Assembly (NCBI GenBank): GCA_013398275.1
Contig: VZSE01002468.1
Span: forward strand, 1,463,825 to 1,527,824
DNA length: 64,000 nt
Direction of reading: 5' to 3'
Origin: Promerops cafer
Lineage: Eukaryota > Chordata > Aves > Passeriformes > Nectariniidae
Translations under genes and position numbers: made by a program
Notes under the pieces: generated by a model
Databases searched by the model: none
The model's input: the letters and a program-made list of their open reading frames with translations, nothing else
What the model was told of the DNA's origin: nothing
Shown here: positions 30,867 through 43,790 of the stretch, in pieces
How positions within the stretch are numbered: the stretch's first letter is position 1
Layout of the letters: each line of letters begins with the position of its first letter

Positions 30867-32039
30867 TTAATGCCTCTAAGCAAGACTATTTTAAATACAC
30901 TCATAAATTGCTGATTTCTTTGGAGCTCCAGTTGTCATCATTTATGTTCCATTTCCAGTTATCTATAAATAAAACATAACAGCTACAAAGACACCAAAGG
31001 AGGTGAAAGGCAGAAATGGAAGAAAGAATAGTCAAGAGAGGTTTTTAGATTAAATTTAAAGAAGTTTTTCCTTAATTCATGCTACACCAAATCCATATGA
31101 GACTTTGGGATTTTTTTTAGATTGAAAAGTTTCTTGAAGCAATTAGAATTTGCATTTTGAAGTTTATTCCATTTCACATCAATTGAACATCCTCACGCCA
31201 TGCTCAGTACTTCTAAGATCTATGCATTTACCTAGTATCAGTCTCAGATTACCCAAGCAGCACCAGACAAGCCATTTCACCTCTGTGCCTCCATTCCTCC
31301 CCATATCCCCCAAGAGGAGCCAGAGTATTCTTCTTGCCTACATGCTAGGATTTTCCAGAACCCGCATATTTCCTTATTTTGTCACTGATCCAAAAGCTAC
31401 TTAAGATCAATGCAAAGATTTCAACAGATTTCCCTGAGCTTTACCTTAGTTTATAAATATACTCACTCTGAAGCCTTTGGACAAATAGCACTGTAAAAAT
31501 GCACTGTTGGTACTGCTGCATCTTACACTGTCTTCCGTCCCTTCTTTAGCTGGCGATAGTCCCACAGAAGACAGACTGAGTGAAAGCCAAGTGTCAAGCT
31601 GCAGATTTCACCTATTGTCTTCTAAAACAACTGAGTTGTAATGCAAATTGTTCTGCTTTGTTAGGAATGAAGTGCAGCAACTCAACAGAAGTGTTTATTC
31701 TCAGGGATATTTCTTGATAGACAAGCTGCATTGCACCCAGGCGGGGAGATTTCACTTTTTGTTACATCCTAGGCGGTGCAAGCTGAAAGGGAGCTTCCCT
31801 AGTGAGCAGAAGTATCCATATTTCCTAAGCAGGGAAGGCAATGACAGTTTAAAGCCAAACTCCTGTCAGACAACAGGAAACCTCCCGTTAGCCTCAGAAG
31901 TGCCCAGATTTATCTAATGGATTGGCAGCACAGGCAGGGAACTGACCCAAAGCTCACATGAGCAAGAATAGTTCTGCAGATTGGCCCCATGACTCTGCTC
32001 CTGCTTTTAGCATTGTCTAAACTCCTTGCATTCATTTAG

Positions 32040-32175
32040 CCATGTTGATGAATGGTTGTCGACTTTCGCCATTCATCAGTGCTGAGGCTGGGAAACGGCG
32101 TGGAGGCGCTTCTGGCCTTTTCGGTCCCATTTGGTTTAACACTGATCTGCTGAGGTCCCTGTTTAGTGCTTAAAG
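32040..32175. promoter_or_regulatory. Candidate non-coding element with a 10-bp inverted repeat
   Basis: A perfect inverted repeat, TGATGAATGG at 32046-32055 and CCATTCATCA at 32069-32078, encloses a 13-base loop containing GTCGAC. The next 100 bases keep several CpGs (TTCGCC, AACGGCG, GGCGCT, TTCGG) although the surroundings are CpG-poor, which suggests constraint or low methylation. No function can be assigned. Confidence 0.35.
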
Positions 32176-35100
32176 CCCTGACAGGAGTCTTTCTGTGGTG
32201 AAGATCCAGCACTAGTTAATACTGGAAAGGAGTCCTGCCAGACAGAGAAATCCTGCAATGCTTCCTCAGTGTCTCCCAGGCTATAAGGGTTTACCTCTTA
32301 ACAAGATCGCCGAGATGAACAGATGTGCCCTGACCTGAAAATTCTCAGCGTTTTGATCAGTGTATTAACACACAACACTTGAATTGTCAAAATCATTTAC
32401 ACCTCCAAACACGTTCCTTTTGCCAGGCAGTTGGAAGAAGTGTGTTGAATGTTTAAACAAAGGCACTGACCTGTATGTGAGACTCAGCAAGCTCTTTGGA
32501 TCGCTCACCCTGTAATATTGCTTGTCAAAGCAAGACAGAGGTAGGAGTTCCCAAGTCTGAATTCCCACTCTGGAGTCACACAATGCACAACAGACATTTC
32601 TTTCTGGCCTAGAAGTGGTGTCACATGCAGAGAATCCTCTGTAAGCTCATGCAAGTGCGCCGTGTCAGGTGGATAAGCAGGGAAGGTCAATCATGCCACT
32701 TCTCAAAGTGTTTCCCAGGGCTGGGCAAGAGGGGCAGCATTTATGGTCAGATAAAGGTCAGAAATCAATAGGGTTTAGGGTTTAGGTCAGAATAAATAGG
32801 GTTTAACATATTTCTGTGATGTGTTAATAAGCAAGATCCTCTTCAGATCTTTTTACAATAGTGTGTTGCATCATTCTTCCTTGAAGGTTGGAGGGCAGAA
32901 GATGAAGATTTCAGTTTCTGTAGCCTGGGATATTTTGTAGAAGCTGCCAATGTCTTATTTCTGTCTATCAAGTGATCTACCAAAGCCATCGGTTTATCTT
33001 GGAGAGGATCCAGGGAATAGGAAAGAAATGGGTAAAAATAACTCATTATTAAACCTGGGTTGTTGACTCCTTCCACCAGTGAGTAGTTTAGATATCAGGG
33101 ATCAAAGGCATTGCTTCCAGCAGGAGGCATTTGCACACACATCTGTTTGGCACTAATAAAATAGCTGCTAGACAAAGTGGAGACTCCAGCCTTTGAAACC
33201 TATCCATCTGTTGTTTGGGGCTGAGGGCTCACAGTTCCTTGGGCAGCATTTGGAGTGATTTTGAGGATCCAGCAAAAGACATCTTTTCTGATATAGCAGT
33301 CTGTGGTGACATGGGAAGGAAATATTGGAGGAACTAAGCTAAGTCAGTTTGCACATGTATTTTAATGCTATTTGTAAAAAGATGTCTTCATCCCTAAAGA
33401 GGGATCCCTTCTCTTTTATAGCTGGAACCTTTCTGGTTCTTACCCAGTGAGCATGTGGCAATATAGAGGAGGATGACTGCCTGCAATCCTGTGAGATCTA
33501 CAGCAAGAATGAGACTACATGGAAAGAAAGCAACTTGCAGAAATGGTGCAGGGATACTCTGCTTCAAGTCTCAAAATTATGTGTCCTAGCCTGCAAGGAA
33601 GTGTTCCTGTTTTGATTTTTTTATGATCATTGGTTTTGGGGCACATGGACACAGAAGTCAAAGCTATCCCTTTCACATGTCACCATAGTAAAAGGTTAAG
33701 TAGTGAGTGGGATACACTTGTGGGTAAACACACCCATACCCCCATGATATAGGGAAGCCTGCAATATATTTGGTGAATACAGTAACTCCAGTGCAATAAG
33801 AACTGAGAGAGTTGCTTTTAGGGAAGTTACAATGTTTTGGTGCTTATACAAACATACCATGCAGAATAAACATAGGCAGAGGAAGAAGCATAAACAACAA
33901 CAAAACTCTCAGTGAGCCTCACTGAAGATCCTGCAAGTGATCCTACCTGTGAACTGAGAGAGCTCCAGCTTGCCCAAAGACACAAACCCAGAGAAAACTC
34001 AGGGAAAGAGTAGCATGGGCTGCTGAACTGAACAAAAAGCAGCATCAAAACAATGGCTGATGTAGAAGAACATGTGTTTGCCAGAGCTAACAGTTTTCAT
34101 GAAGCAGGAAAGCAAAATAATAAATCATAACCCAGGACACATCCCACAGAAACAATTCAAGAGACAAGGTGGATAATATACAGGTCATGAGCAGGTGTGG
34201 AAGATGCTGAAGAAACAGCACCATTTCACTTCCCAGTGGGATCTCTTCTGCAGAAGGAAAGCACAGCTCTGTAGTAGATGGTAAGTACATGACACAGACT
34301 TCCAGTGGAAAGGATTCCAGTGTGCCAACAGAGCCAGGGAGATTCACATATGCGAGGCACATCTCTGAAGGCTGCCATTCAGCTACCATTGTAGTAACTG
34401 CTCTAAGTTCAATGACCAATTTGATTTCTGCCGGACTGCTGACCCAGCTGCCATGCAATACTAACAAAAATGATAAGCAGGAAAATGAGCTGGGAGAAAT
34501 ACATCTATGTGCTGATTATGCATTGGCCAGTGGAAGGTAAATGCAATTCATAGGAGAAAATGCAGTATTCTGTACAAGAAACAGCAACCTATTATGTGCC
34601 TAAAACAGCTAAACACATCCTGATCTCAGGAAAGATCCAAAGAAAGCAACAAACATGCTTTAGAAGAGATGAGAGCAGAACCACAACAGCAGGCAGAATT
34701 TCAGTATTGATGTGTGCAGTGTACTAAAGCAAGGTTACCTGGGTGCCAACATCTCCCTGAAGGTTATAGACATGATGACTTAATTGTCTCTCTAGATCTA
34801 CCACAACAACGTTGGGCCATTTCTCCTGATAACAACTGGAAAGCTGGCTGCTTTTTATGGCTATGGAGTTGACCAAACAGGATGTGCCTGACAGCACCAA
34901 CACAATACCTGTCCAGGAGCAGCATGATAAGGGCTGCTCTGCTAAGGAGGGCAGGCAGGAAGCTGGGGGTGACCTCAACATAGGCAGAACAGCACCTTCA
35001 CCTTCATGGTCTCACATTTCTGGAGCAGGGCAAAGCAATGACAGTCCACTGACTGTCCTAGACAAGATGAAGTGAGGTCAGAGAGCTCAATCAGAAGCTG

Positions 35101-38100
35101 TAAGAGATGGGGTCAGAGCTAGGACAAAGCTGCTTACAACACAGGTCTGGAAAACCAGCCAGTAAGGCAGGATAAGGCAGAGGTACAGCTCAGTCTAGAT
35201 CTGGGCATCTTTGCCCTGAGCTTACCTTGTGCCTGTGGTAGACAGCCTAACCAAGGCTGTGCGAGATGCTAGTACTCAGTTTATTGTATGGGGTCGTGGT
35301 AGAATGCCAGAACATCCTTGTCATATGTGAGGATGAAGAGGTTATTGTAGATCTTACCTAGCTCTGTACCAAAATACTTCAAGAAGGTGAAAGCTCTTCA
35401 AGATTAATATAAAGTTAGATAGTAAACCCTTTGTGCTGTCTGTGAGACTAGTGAAGCTGAGAGTTTTGCTGGCCTTGACCATGAAGCCAGAAAACAATGA
35501 AGAACATCTATAGATGTTTAGTGAGAACATGAATATATTCTGTTATACTTGGCTGTATAACAAAAATTAAGTAAGTAGTCTGTTACAATTCATGATCCTA
35601 CACAGCATTAAAATGATAGTTTCTGCAAATGGCTGGACTCCTAGAAACTGAGATACATTAAGAATGTGATGGAAATCAAGGACCTTATGAGAAGATGCAA
35701 GAATCAGGCCTCGCACTGTGTTCCAAGTGGAAATCTGGGTATATAATTAAAATCAAAGATACTTCATGTCATTAGTACAGATCTAAGTCTGCCTTCACTG
35801 GGAACAATGGGAGACACAGTTTCCACCCTGAGGCTGCCACCATGATTCACATGTACCATCACAGTGACACATGGACAGTGTTGGGCAGATAAGACCTCTG
35901 TTTTGTCCTTACAGTGCCACACACCACAAGGGTCCCTGGTAATTGTGACCAGAGAAATCACAGGCTGGTGATGGACATGGAGCAGGGTGAAAGGAATGCA
36001 CCACTGTGCAAAAACTTTCAGTTTTTGCTCATTCCCCAAAATAGAAAACACCATCAAAGGCAATGCAAGAGAACCAGCAGAAAGCACACCAAAAGAAACA
36101 AGGGCCATGTCCAGAAATGGGTGCACCTGTAAGTAGCCTCTGCCATCAGCTTACTTGATGGGGTGTTGGGAAGAAAAAGCTGTGGGAACAGCAAGAAGGA
36201 TCAGCTAAATGGATGCAGCAAGAGGAAGGAAAACATACATCTGAGAATAGGAACAGTGCAAACAATGAGTAGGAGAGGGATCCAAAGTCTGGCAGACTTG
36301 AAAGGCAGCAATAAATGTTCTTTCTAGATGGGGCTGTGTGTTGGTAACTGCAGGGTTTGGCAAGGCAGCAAACATTCAAACAAAACAGACCAACATAAGC
36401 AGCTAAAAAGCAAGAAACAGCAAGTTGTGTGGGCCATGGAGCTGTGAGTGCAGGCTTGGAGGAGGCTGGGCTTTGGAGAATGCACTAGGAAGTCTGTCCA
36501 GCCACATGCAGACACGACGACTGCAGTAGCTGCAATGCCTCTAAAGCTGTTGTTGGTGAAGCACAGGTTTAGTCTTAGAAACATTGCACTTTTCTTTGCT
36601 GTGGGTCCTACTAAGCAGTGCATGAGGCTATATCTAAAGCTACACTCCAAGCTGAACACACTGCCGATGGCCCCAGAGACATTTAAGGCTCTTTTCCTGC
36701 CTTATACTCCATCAGCTCCAGAACAGCGCATGTGTCTAGAAGAACCCCAGGTCCAAACCATACCAGGATCCCTGATTTTCCAATTGTTTTGGTGTTTAGG
36801 CTGTTGAGGGTGAGCAAAGTGTGTGATAAGACACACTGGAACATCTGACATGAAGCCCGTCTCCAATTCTTTCAAAACAAATAGCATGCAAAAAAGGAGC
36901 AGGTTTTAACCAGCCTTGGTTTGCAGCCAACATGGGCACATGGTTAGCTTTAGCAGGACTGGACAGCATATGGCACAGCGACCTGGCTTGTTGTGAATAA
37001 TGGAGTATAATAAAACCTGTCAAACTGCTATTGGCAGCTAGGGTGAGGAAAAGTCTCAGTGCACAGACAGTTTGAGAAAACCTACTTGTCACTGCCATGC
37101 AAAATATTTGATGGCAGTAAATATACATCATCAAGTGTCTCTCAGCCCTGGGTGTTTATCCTCAGTCCCTGAAGTTCTACAGGAGTCCAGCACAACTGTG
37201 GAGATAGCAAAGTGGGGAATGCTAACAGCTGGGAGGAACAAAAAACAGGTGCATGAGAAGGTGAAGATAAAGAGCCAAGGTCCAGGAGCAAGAACAGCAG
37301 GAGGAGTTAGAAGAGGTAGTAGGAAGACAGAGGAGTGTCATGGCCACCAGCAGGTGTGTTGGCTGAGAAACACGAGGGAGCTGCCTGTTGGCCCGGATGG
37401 TTGAGGAGGAAATGGTGTGTACTTAAGGCAGGCAAAGGGAGGAGGAGGAGGCAGGATCCTGTTGGACAGGGCAGCACTGTCTGGCTCTGGGTTGGAGGAG
37501 GACTTTGTGGCTGATGGGAGGGCTGCATTTTGTGTGCTAAAGCTTGAAGGCAAGGAATGAACAGGGGAATTTCTTTGTTGTTCCGTCCACACAGCCAGCA
37601 GGAAAATGTGGGATGGGGAAAATGCAGCTCTTTACCTATAAAAGTTCAGCCAGTGTCTGGCCCCTGCAGCATCTCTTCAGAGCACGTGGGGCCATGAACG
37701 AGGCTTGCAAGGGCAAATCCAGCTGACATGCAAGGACTCCAAGTCCCAGTTCAATCCCTGGCCTTGGAAGAATGAACAGAATTCTGCCAGAGCAACATAG
37801 GTCAGAATTAACCTTGAATTTCCGTGTCTTGAGTCATCAGCCTGAGCTTAATTTTAGGCTGCATCTCTGGAGAAAAGTGAGTATTGCAAGGCTTAAGGGC
37901 AGCTCAGCCTGGGCTTCTTTGTGCCCTGCAGTGCTATTCTCCCTCTGGCCTTGGATTTGTCTGGTTTCTGGAATTGTCCTGCTCTGCGAGAGCATCACAG
38001 GGAAGCAGAAGCACTGCTTAGTCATTACATCCTGCCATTTCAAGCATCAGTCTTGATTTTGTTTTTTTTTGAAGAAAACACTGAAAGTACTTCCCTTATA

Positions 38101-38234
38101 GACTTAAATGCCTTAAAATATTGCTACTGCTGCTTGGGGTGCCTTGCTTGTAGTATCAACGGCCTGCCTTAGCTGCACTAAATGCACTTACATGGGAGCA
38201 ATAGCAACAATCTGGAATTCAGAAAGTCTACAAA
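32176..38234. other. Intergenic, no gene seen
   Basis: Mostly average composition. There is a short stretch at 32766-32800 with TTTAGGG-like units. Minus-strand open frames of 60-126 codons at 33.8-37.6 kb do not resemble any family I know. No CR1 fragment or LTR is recognised. Confidence 0.6.
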
Positions 38235-38330
38235 CAGGCAGGCCTGTTTTAATTAGTTGAGTACAGAGACTAATTAATATGCAAATGAGGAGCTTACCAA
38301 TATTAATCATCTGTTTTACTAGGCTGCTTT
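38235..38330. promoter_or_regulatory. Candidate enhancer: homeodomain, octamer and E-box cluster
   Basis: Within 65 bases lie TAATTA (38250-38255), TAATTAAT (38271-38278), an exact octamer ATGCAAAT (38279-38286) abutting it, TATTAATCAT (38301-38310) and the E-box CATCTG (38308-38313). This packing of homeodomain, POU and bHLH sites is typical of conserved neural enhancers, and the region is free of repeats. Conservation itself cannot be tested here. Confidence 0.45.
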
Positions 38331-38499
38331 ACTAAAGAGTTTCTAACAAATTTGCAGATGAAGTTTCCATGACATTAAAAATCAGCTAAACACCTACCTG
38401 AGAAATAGTCTCCCACAATTAAAGGGAAAGAGAGAAAGGGAGAGCGATGCTTTGGTTTTTTGGGAGGAAAACATCAATGACTGAAACTAATTTTATCTT

Positions 38500-38620
38500 T
38501 GGCAAGTGTCACATAGGCTGACTGAGTCAACCGCTTCCAAACCCTAATTGAAAGCATTTCAGCAAGCGAGACACCAAAAGGCGCTTGGACAGTAGCAGCA
38601 CACACATGTCCATGTGTGCA
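38500..38620. promoter_or_regulatory. Candidate regulatory element with an AP-1/MAF-like palindrome
   Basis: TGACTGAGTCA (38519-38529) is an 11-base palindrome about a central G and includes the AP-1 site TGAGTCA. CpGs are retained nearby (CAACCGC, AAGCGAG, GGCGC). It follows the TAAT/octamer cluster by about 200 bases and may be part of the same element. Confidence 0.35.
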
Positions 38621-41600
38621 TATTTCCTTCTGAGAATTGACTCAAAATTGCTTGAGTGATTAAAAAATTACTGTCTACCTTTGACATCTCTCAATAGCTG
38701 TCAACACTGTAGAGCATTACCTCCAAGTAAGATCACACTGGGTTGTACCTTCTGTGTATTCTCCTATTTCCGTTCCTGTTACCAACACCTTAGAACACAG
38801 TAACCGAAATCTTGCCCCTGAGCTACGCCACTCTTTCCTCTGTTAGCTTTACATTTTGCACTTCACTGAGCTTCTGGGTAGGTTTGGTGGAGCTTCTTGT
38901 CAAATTCGCTCTCTGATTTTCATATTTTAGTTCAATGTAGTTGCATATGGGTTCCCCTCACTGCCCCGGGGAATGCAGAAATAAAGTAAAGAATGTTTTC
39001 ATCTCTAACAAATCTGTCAAAGCATTTCTGTACCTCCTGGTTTTCTTTTCATATACCTTTACCCCCATGTTTCCTCTATTGAAAGCAGAACCTAAATTCT
39101 TGGTGTGATGTGCCCCTTTAAATGACTGAAAATGTGAGAATGAGATTTGCAAATCTCTTCTTGAGTCACAGGTGAGACCAAAAATCCGCCAGCAAGATAC
39201 TCCAAAAGAATTAAAGACAGCCTTAAAAATGAATCCAAATCCACTGGCTGATCTTCAGGGCCAGTGAATGGAGCTTGGCGGGTGGTTTGGATTAAAGAGG
39301 TTCCTGAGGTTGCAGAGCTGGAAAATGGAAATAGCTCAGCAGCACCTGCCATCACTCCTGAGACAGGCTTCTCCCTCCCAGCTGAAAACGTGGAAGATAC
39401 ACATTTCATTTATTCAGATACAAGACTTGGGCTGAGGCAGCCCTTGCAGTCCATTCTGCACTGCACTGAAGTCACAGTCAGGGGTATGTTTCCTTCCTGA
39501 ACTGGGGATACTGAGATGAGGAGAATAGCTGAGCCCCATCCTGACTCCCAGCACCTCCTGAAAATACCTGCTGCTGCTAAGTGGTAACCAGTTTTCCTGT
39601 AGCTGTCTGTAACATAGAAAATTGCTTTAATTTCAGTTCTTGCATTTAATGTGGAAGCATTGCTCATTCTTCATCCTAGCACCAACTCTTTTTATCACTC
39701 CTTCCATGATGCTTTTAGCATGTAACCTCAGGAGCTCTTGATGCAGTGCAGTAGGTGCCAGGAGAGCAGCAGAGATGGAGGTTCCACTGAGGTGCTGGCA
39801 GGACCTTGTCAGGGACAGGACAGGGGCAAAGGAGAAATGATGGTCTCTGAGTGTATTTCTGAGGGACTTTATTGTGTCCAGGAGTAAAGAAGGGAAGCAA
39901 AGATGGGGAAGTGAGGAGTGGGAGATGTCATGTTAGTGTGGGAGGGTCTACAGGCTTTAAATCCACCTCAGAATTAAGATTTAATACCAACTACCCCACT
40001 ATTGTTTGTGCTTGAGCTCCAATAGTACTCATTGTCCTAACGATCCCAAATCTGGCTTTCATGGAAAGAACTGTGCACACCATGGAAAGAGGTATGCTCT
40101 TGAAACAAGCACACTTCCCTGAATGGTTCAGATTCTGTAAAGGGGCTGGAGTATTAGCCAGGTGCATAATCTCTCCTTCTATACTCCATGCAGCACAAAT
40201 GCATTTATTTTCTTTTCTTTCTTCTTTCAAAATGTTTTTGGGTAAGGCTTCTCTTGTTTGCTCATGTCCCAGCATTGCTTGGAGAAGACCCTCTTCCCGA
40301 GGGCAGAAAATACTGGAGGGATTGTGCCCCTCTGCTCTCTCAGCCTACTCTGTCCCACCTTATACAACCCCTTCCCCTTGGTTAGTGCCTTTCCCCTTCT
40401 CCAGTCCAAAACCCCATCCTGGACCCCCATCCCCATGGTCCCACACACCTCCTACATGCATGAAGATCTGAGCTTCATTCCTTCAGGTGTTTGTGGCATA
40501 TCCCATCTCATCTCCCTGGATGTGCTCCTTACTTCTCCCTGCCTTCTGCCCTCCAGAGCTGGAAACACCAATCCTGGTACTCACAAGTCCTGAGTCTCAG
40601 CTGGGGATGGAGCAGAGACACACAGAGCTGGCAACCTCCCTGTGTCGGTTCAGGGTCCTCTTCTCCATGCATGGTGCCTCTGCAGGCACCTCAGCCTCAG
40701 CACTGAGGTGATAGAAGTGTCTCCTACAGAACGGCTGAATGGCTTGGACTCTTCTTTCCTAGAGAAATCCACCTTTGAGTGGTCATGAGAAACTGGCAGA
40801 TTTCAGCCTCCAGGACAAACATTTTAGAAAGCTATGAGTGACTGAAGATTAGTGAACAGAACAAACTGTTTAGCTGACTTTAGCTGGAGCTGTCACTAGC
40901 ACAACACCCACATCAGCAGGTGGAAAGGAGGTGAGTGCAGGAGTTGGAGAGGTGTGATAAATACAGCTAGGTAGTTGAAAAAGCAAGTGCTATCATTTTG
41001 CTGATACAAGCAATTTAAAGTAGCCTCAGAATTTAGGATCTGTGAAATGAGCTCTTTCCATGTTAAAGGCTAATAGTACTATTCTCATGGGGGGAAAAAG
41101 ACCCCATTGATTGGAGAGAATTCTAACAGGAAATGTTTTTTCTCAGTAGTAGCAATGCAAATTAGAACAGAGTGCTAGAGGTTGGTAATGGAAGAATGAA
41201 ATCATGTAGAAACTGGCTGAGAAAAAAGCAGAAAGCATGACTTTTTCCCCTTTCTCCATGGAAAGGTAAGCAGAACTGAATGAGATTAAAAACCCAGGCA
41301 GGATATTTCAGGCCATTTTATACAAGAAACTTCCATTGTGCCATTGGCCAAACTTCTGAGGTCATTTTGTTTTGGGGAATTTTTAGGAAAATTTATTGTT
41401 TTTTATATGATGTCATTATTTTTACAGCATATTAAAAGTTTCAGGGGAAAATGAGCAGTCTTCCTGTTCTTTGAAGGGAGCATAAGGACAAGAGAAAAGA
41501 CAGAAAGAAAAGAACAAATTTGGATAAACAGAAGTAGTGGAGTGTCTCATCTCTGATACAGAATCCCATAAAAAACACCACTGAAATGGTCTTTCCAAGC

Positions 41601-42308
41601 CCTGATGCCCTATCTCTGTATAATCCCTTCAAAGTAGTGTAAACCTCAGTGATTATTAATATATTTTTGGTTGTTTTTATGAACCTTGAGGGGGAAAGGA
41701 AGCTTCTGCCATTTTAATTCCTTTGTTAATGTCTTTATGAATGCAATTAGCACTTCATTCACGCTTCTTTGTTTCTGGATCCCATTACGATATGGCTTAT
41801 GCCAACTTCTCTCTCCCAGGAGAGGTGAGGCATCATGCAGCACTCCACTCAGCTGCGTGGCTGAGCACTGACAAACTCAATTTGCTGGAGGAGAGCATGA
41901 GATGACACGGTGCAGTCGCTGCTGCTATGATATGGACAAATGGCCTCTTTTGTTCTAAGCAAGACGTCACCTGTCCTGAGGAAGTGCATCTGTGCATAGG
42001 CAAGTGAAAGAAAAACAAGGTTGATTTACCTGACAAGAAATTAACCTACTGCAGCTGGTTGTAAAATGGAAGTATCTAATTATTTAGTCCCTTTTTTACA
42101 ATTGCACCATGCCCATTCAAGTACCCATTCAGTTGTTTTTAATTTCTAAACACAATGCTAAAGTCATCCCTTTTATAACACCATCAGTCTCTACAGTCCT
42201 AAACCAGGGCTGGATTTGACCCCTTTTTTCCCTGACTGCTCCAAATGACTTTGATGTGAGCTCAATGCCCCAAGCTGCAGGGCAGCTGAGGTTGCACAGC
42301 TGGACTCG
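38621..42308. other. Intergenic, no gene seen
   Basis: No recognised repeat. Plus-strand open frames at 40061-40711 (up to 136 codons) are proline- and serine-rich and are not supported as coding. Composition is average. Confidence 0.6.
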
Positions 42309-42380
42309 TAGAGTCATAGAATCATATGAAGCAATCGTGAGTTGGAATGATCCCACAAGGATCCCACTGAGTCTAACTTA
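42309..42380 (-). mobile_element. Short CR1 3'-end fragment, antisense
   Basis: TAGAGTCATAGAATCAT is followed by GAGTTGGAATGATCCCAC, AAGGATC and GAGTCTAACTT, a diverged version of the CR1 3' terminus in reverse orientation. Only about 70 bases can be recognised. Confidence 0.7.
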
Positions 42381-43379
42381 AGGAAGCTGGACCTTTACAT
42401 TACCAGAAGCTTGGGCTCATTTGGGGCTGATCCTGTCCTTGGTGTTCATCAGGGGAGGTTAAGAGGAAGCCCAATGAGCCGAGTGGGCTTGTAGTGGTGT
42501 AATGTTGAAGCCAGAAGGAACTGAAGCCTGTCATTCTGTGAGGGCAGCTCTCCAGTGCTACACGGGCATTTACAGATGCAGGGACTGTGAGCATCAGGGG
42601 CTTGGGCAGCACCTCTGGGCAGTGAGGAGCATGTGTATTTCTAAATATTCCACCAGGTACCAATTCACATCTAAATACTCTTGGAAATGCTGTTCAGGAC
42701 TTCTCTGAGGCAAGGAGTCAGCCCTGATTCAGGAGTGTATTAACTGAACCACAGCCAAGGAAATCCAGAGAGATTTGAGCCTGTGGGAGCCCAGCAATGC
42801 TCCCAGCTGCAGGCTGATGAAATTTTTGCCACCTCCATCAGGGAGAGGATTGAACTAGGTGCAGTTTACCCGCAGGATTGGTTCTTTAAAATGACTACAA
42901 TATCCCATGAAGGGTGAAGAGTGTCTCTCCCCAGACAGGGATGAAGGCAGTGAAGACATAATCTGTTCCTCCTACCAAAAATTTCTGCTGAGGCAGACAG
43001 GGAAATGCCAGTTTACAGCGTTGTAGACTCTTTCTCCCTCTTTTTATGTTGATCCCATGCACTCTTTGCCTTACCCAGAGCAAACTGGCATACAAAGCAA
43101 ATCAGCAGACACTGAAGTCCAGACACTCCCTGTGGGCTCCAGGTCCCCTTTTACACCGCCCCCACATCTCCAAGCAACCTACTGCCAGGTAAAGGGGATT
43201 GTTGTTTCCATCACAAGACAGAAGGGAGGGAAAAACTGTGGGCTGAAAGCCCAAGGAAAAGAGACAGGAATTCTTTATCGCTTATTAAATGTGCAATTCA
43301 AAACCTGGTGAATAGGGAGATGAAAAGCTCCTGCTGAGAAATGGAGAGAGAAATTGCATTTTGGCCTTGGGGAAACCTG
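42381..43379. other. Intergenic, no gene seen
   Basis: Average composition with short open frames only. No repeat is recognised. Confidence 0.6.
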
Positions 43380-43790
43380 TGCCTATAATATTAAGGATGT
43401 GCAAATAAATAAATAAAGGCAATAGCTCGATTTACGTGTCTAATATCCTTGCATGCCGTGATCAATGTCGATATTTTACTTTTTTATGAGGGTCTCCAAA
43501 AATCTATGGCGCTTTCCTTTATTAATTGTTATCCTCATTGCAAAGGTCTTTCACATGTCTCTAGCAACTAGGTCTTAGCTGTCAACTCCATTAAATTCTA
43601 TTATAATGTGGCATGATTGAATGCTCCAGTGGGATTGGCCAGCCAGTGTGTATTAATATATTATGGAGCATGCAGAGGCAGGCACCAGCACCTTGCTGCA
43701 TTCACAAAGATGCTGTTGTGTTTACATTTTTTTCCCCTCTCTGTGCACGTCTGCTGTTTCAGTGGAAACTGGCTTTACCATAAATTATCC
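43380..43790. promoter_or_regulatory. Candidate conserved non-coding element
   Basis: This AT-rich but complex stretch keeps isolated CpGs (CTCGATTTACGTG, GCCGTGATC, GTCGATAT, GGCGC). It carries TAATTG at 43523-43528, TTATCC, an E-box CACATG at 43552-43557, and CATTAAATTC and GGATTGGCC further right. A short AAAT repeat lies at 43403-43417. There is no open frame and no mobile-element similarity. The texture resembles vertebrate developmental non-coding elements, but that is pattern recognition, not a measured conservation. Confidence 0.4.
43403..43417. repeat. (AAAT)n short repeat
   Basis: Just over three AAAT units. Confidence 0.8.

Larger units (their letters stand above)
27638..32039. 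other. Intergenic, no gene seen
   Basis: Average composition and short open frames only; the longest is 151 codons at 29622-30077 on the plus strand, unrecognised and without codon or domain support. It contains an 18-base direct repeat at 29105/29343 and an (ATCC)n microsatellite at 30841-30866. Confidence 0.65.

Noticed and set aside
32766..32785. Interstitial telomere repeat
   Set aside because: Only two units, and they are TTTAGGG rather than the vertebrate TTAGGG.
35269..35390. Exon-like minus-strand segment (about 37 codons, reading like AFTFLKYFGTELGKIY) beside a GGTAAGAT donor-like site
   Set aside because: A frame of this length is expected by chance, a stop lies immediately upstream, and I could not find a partner exon or a known family.
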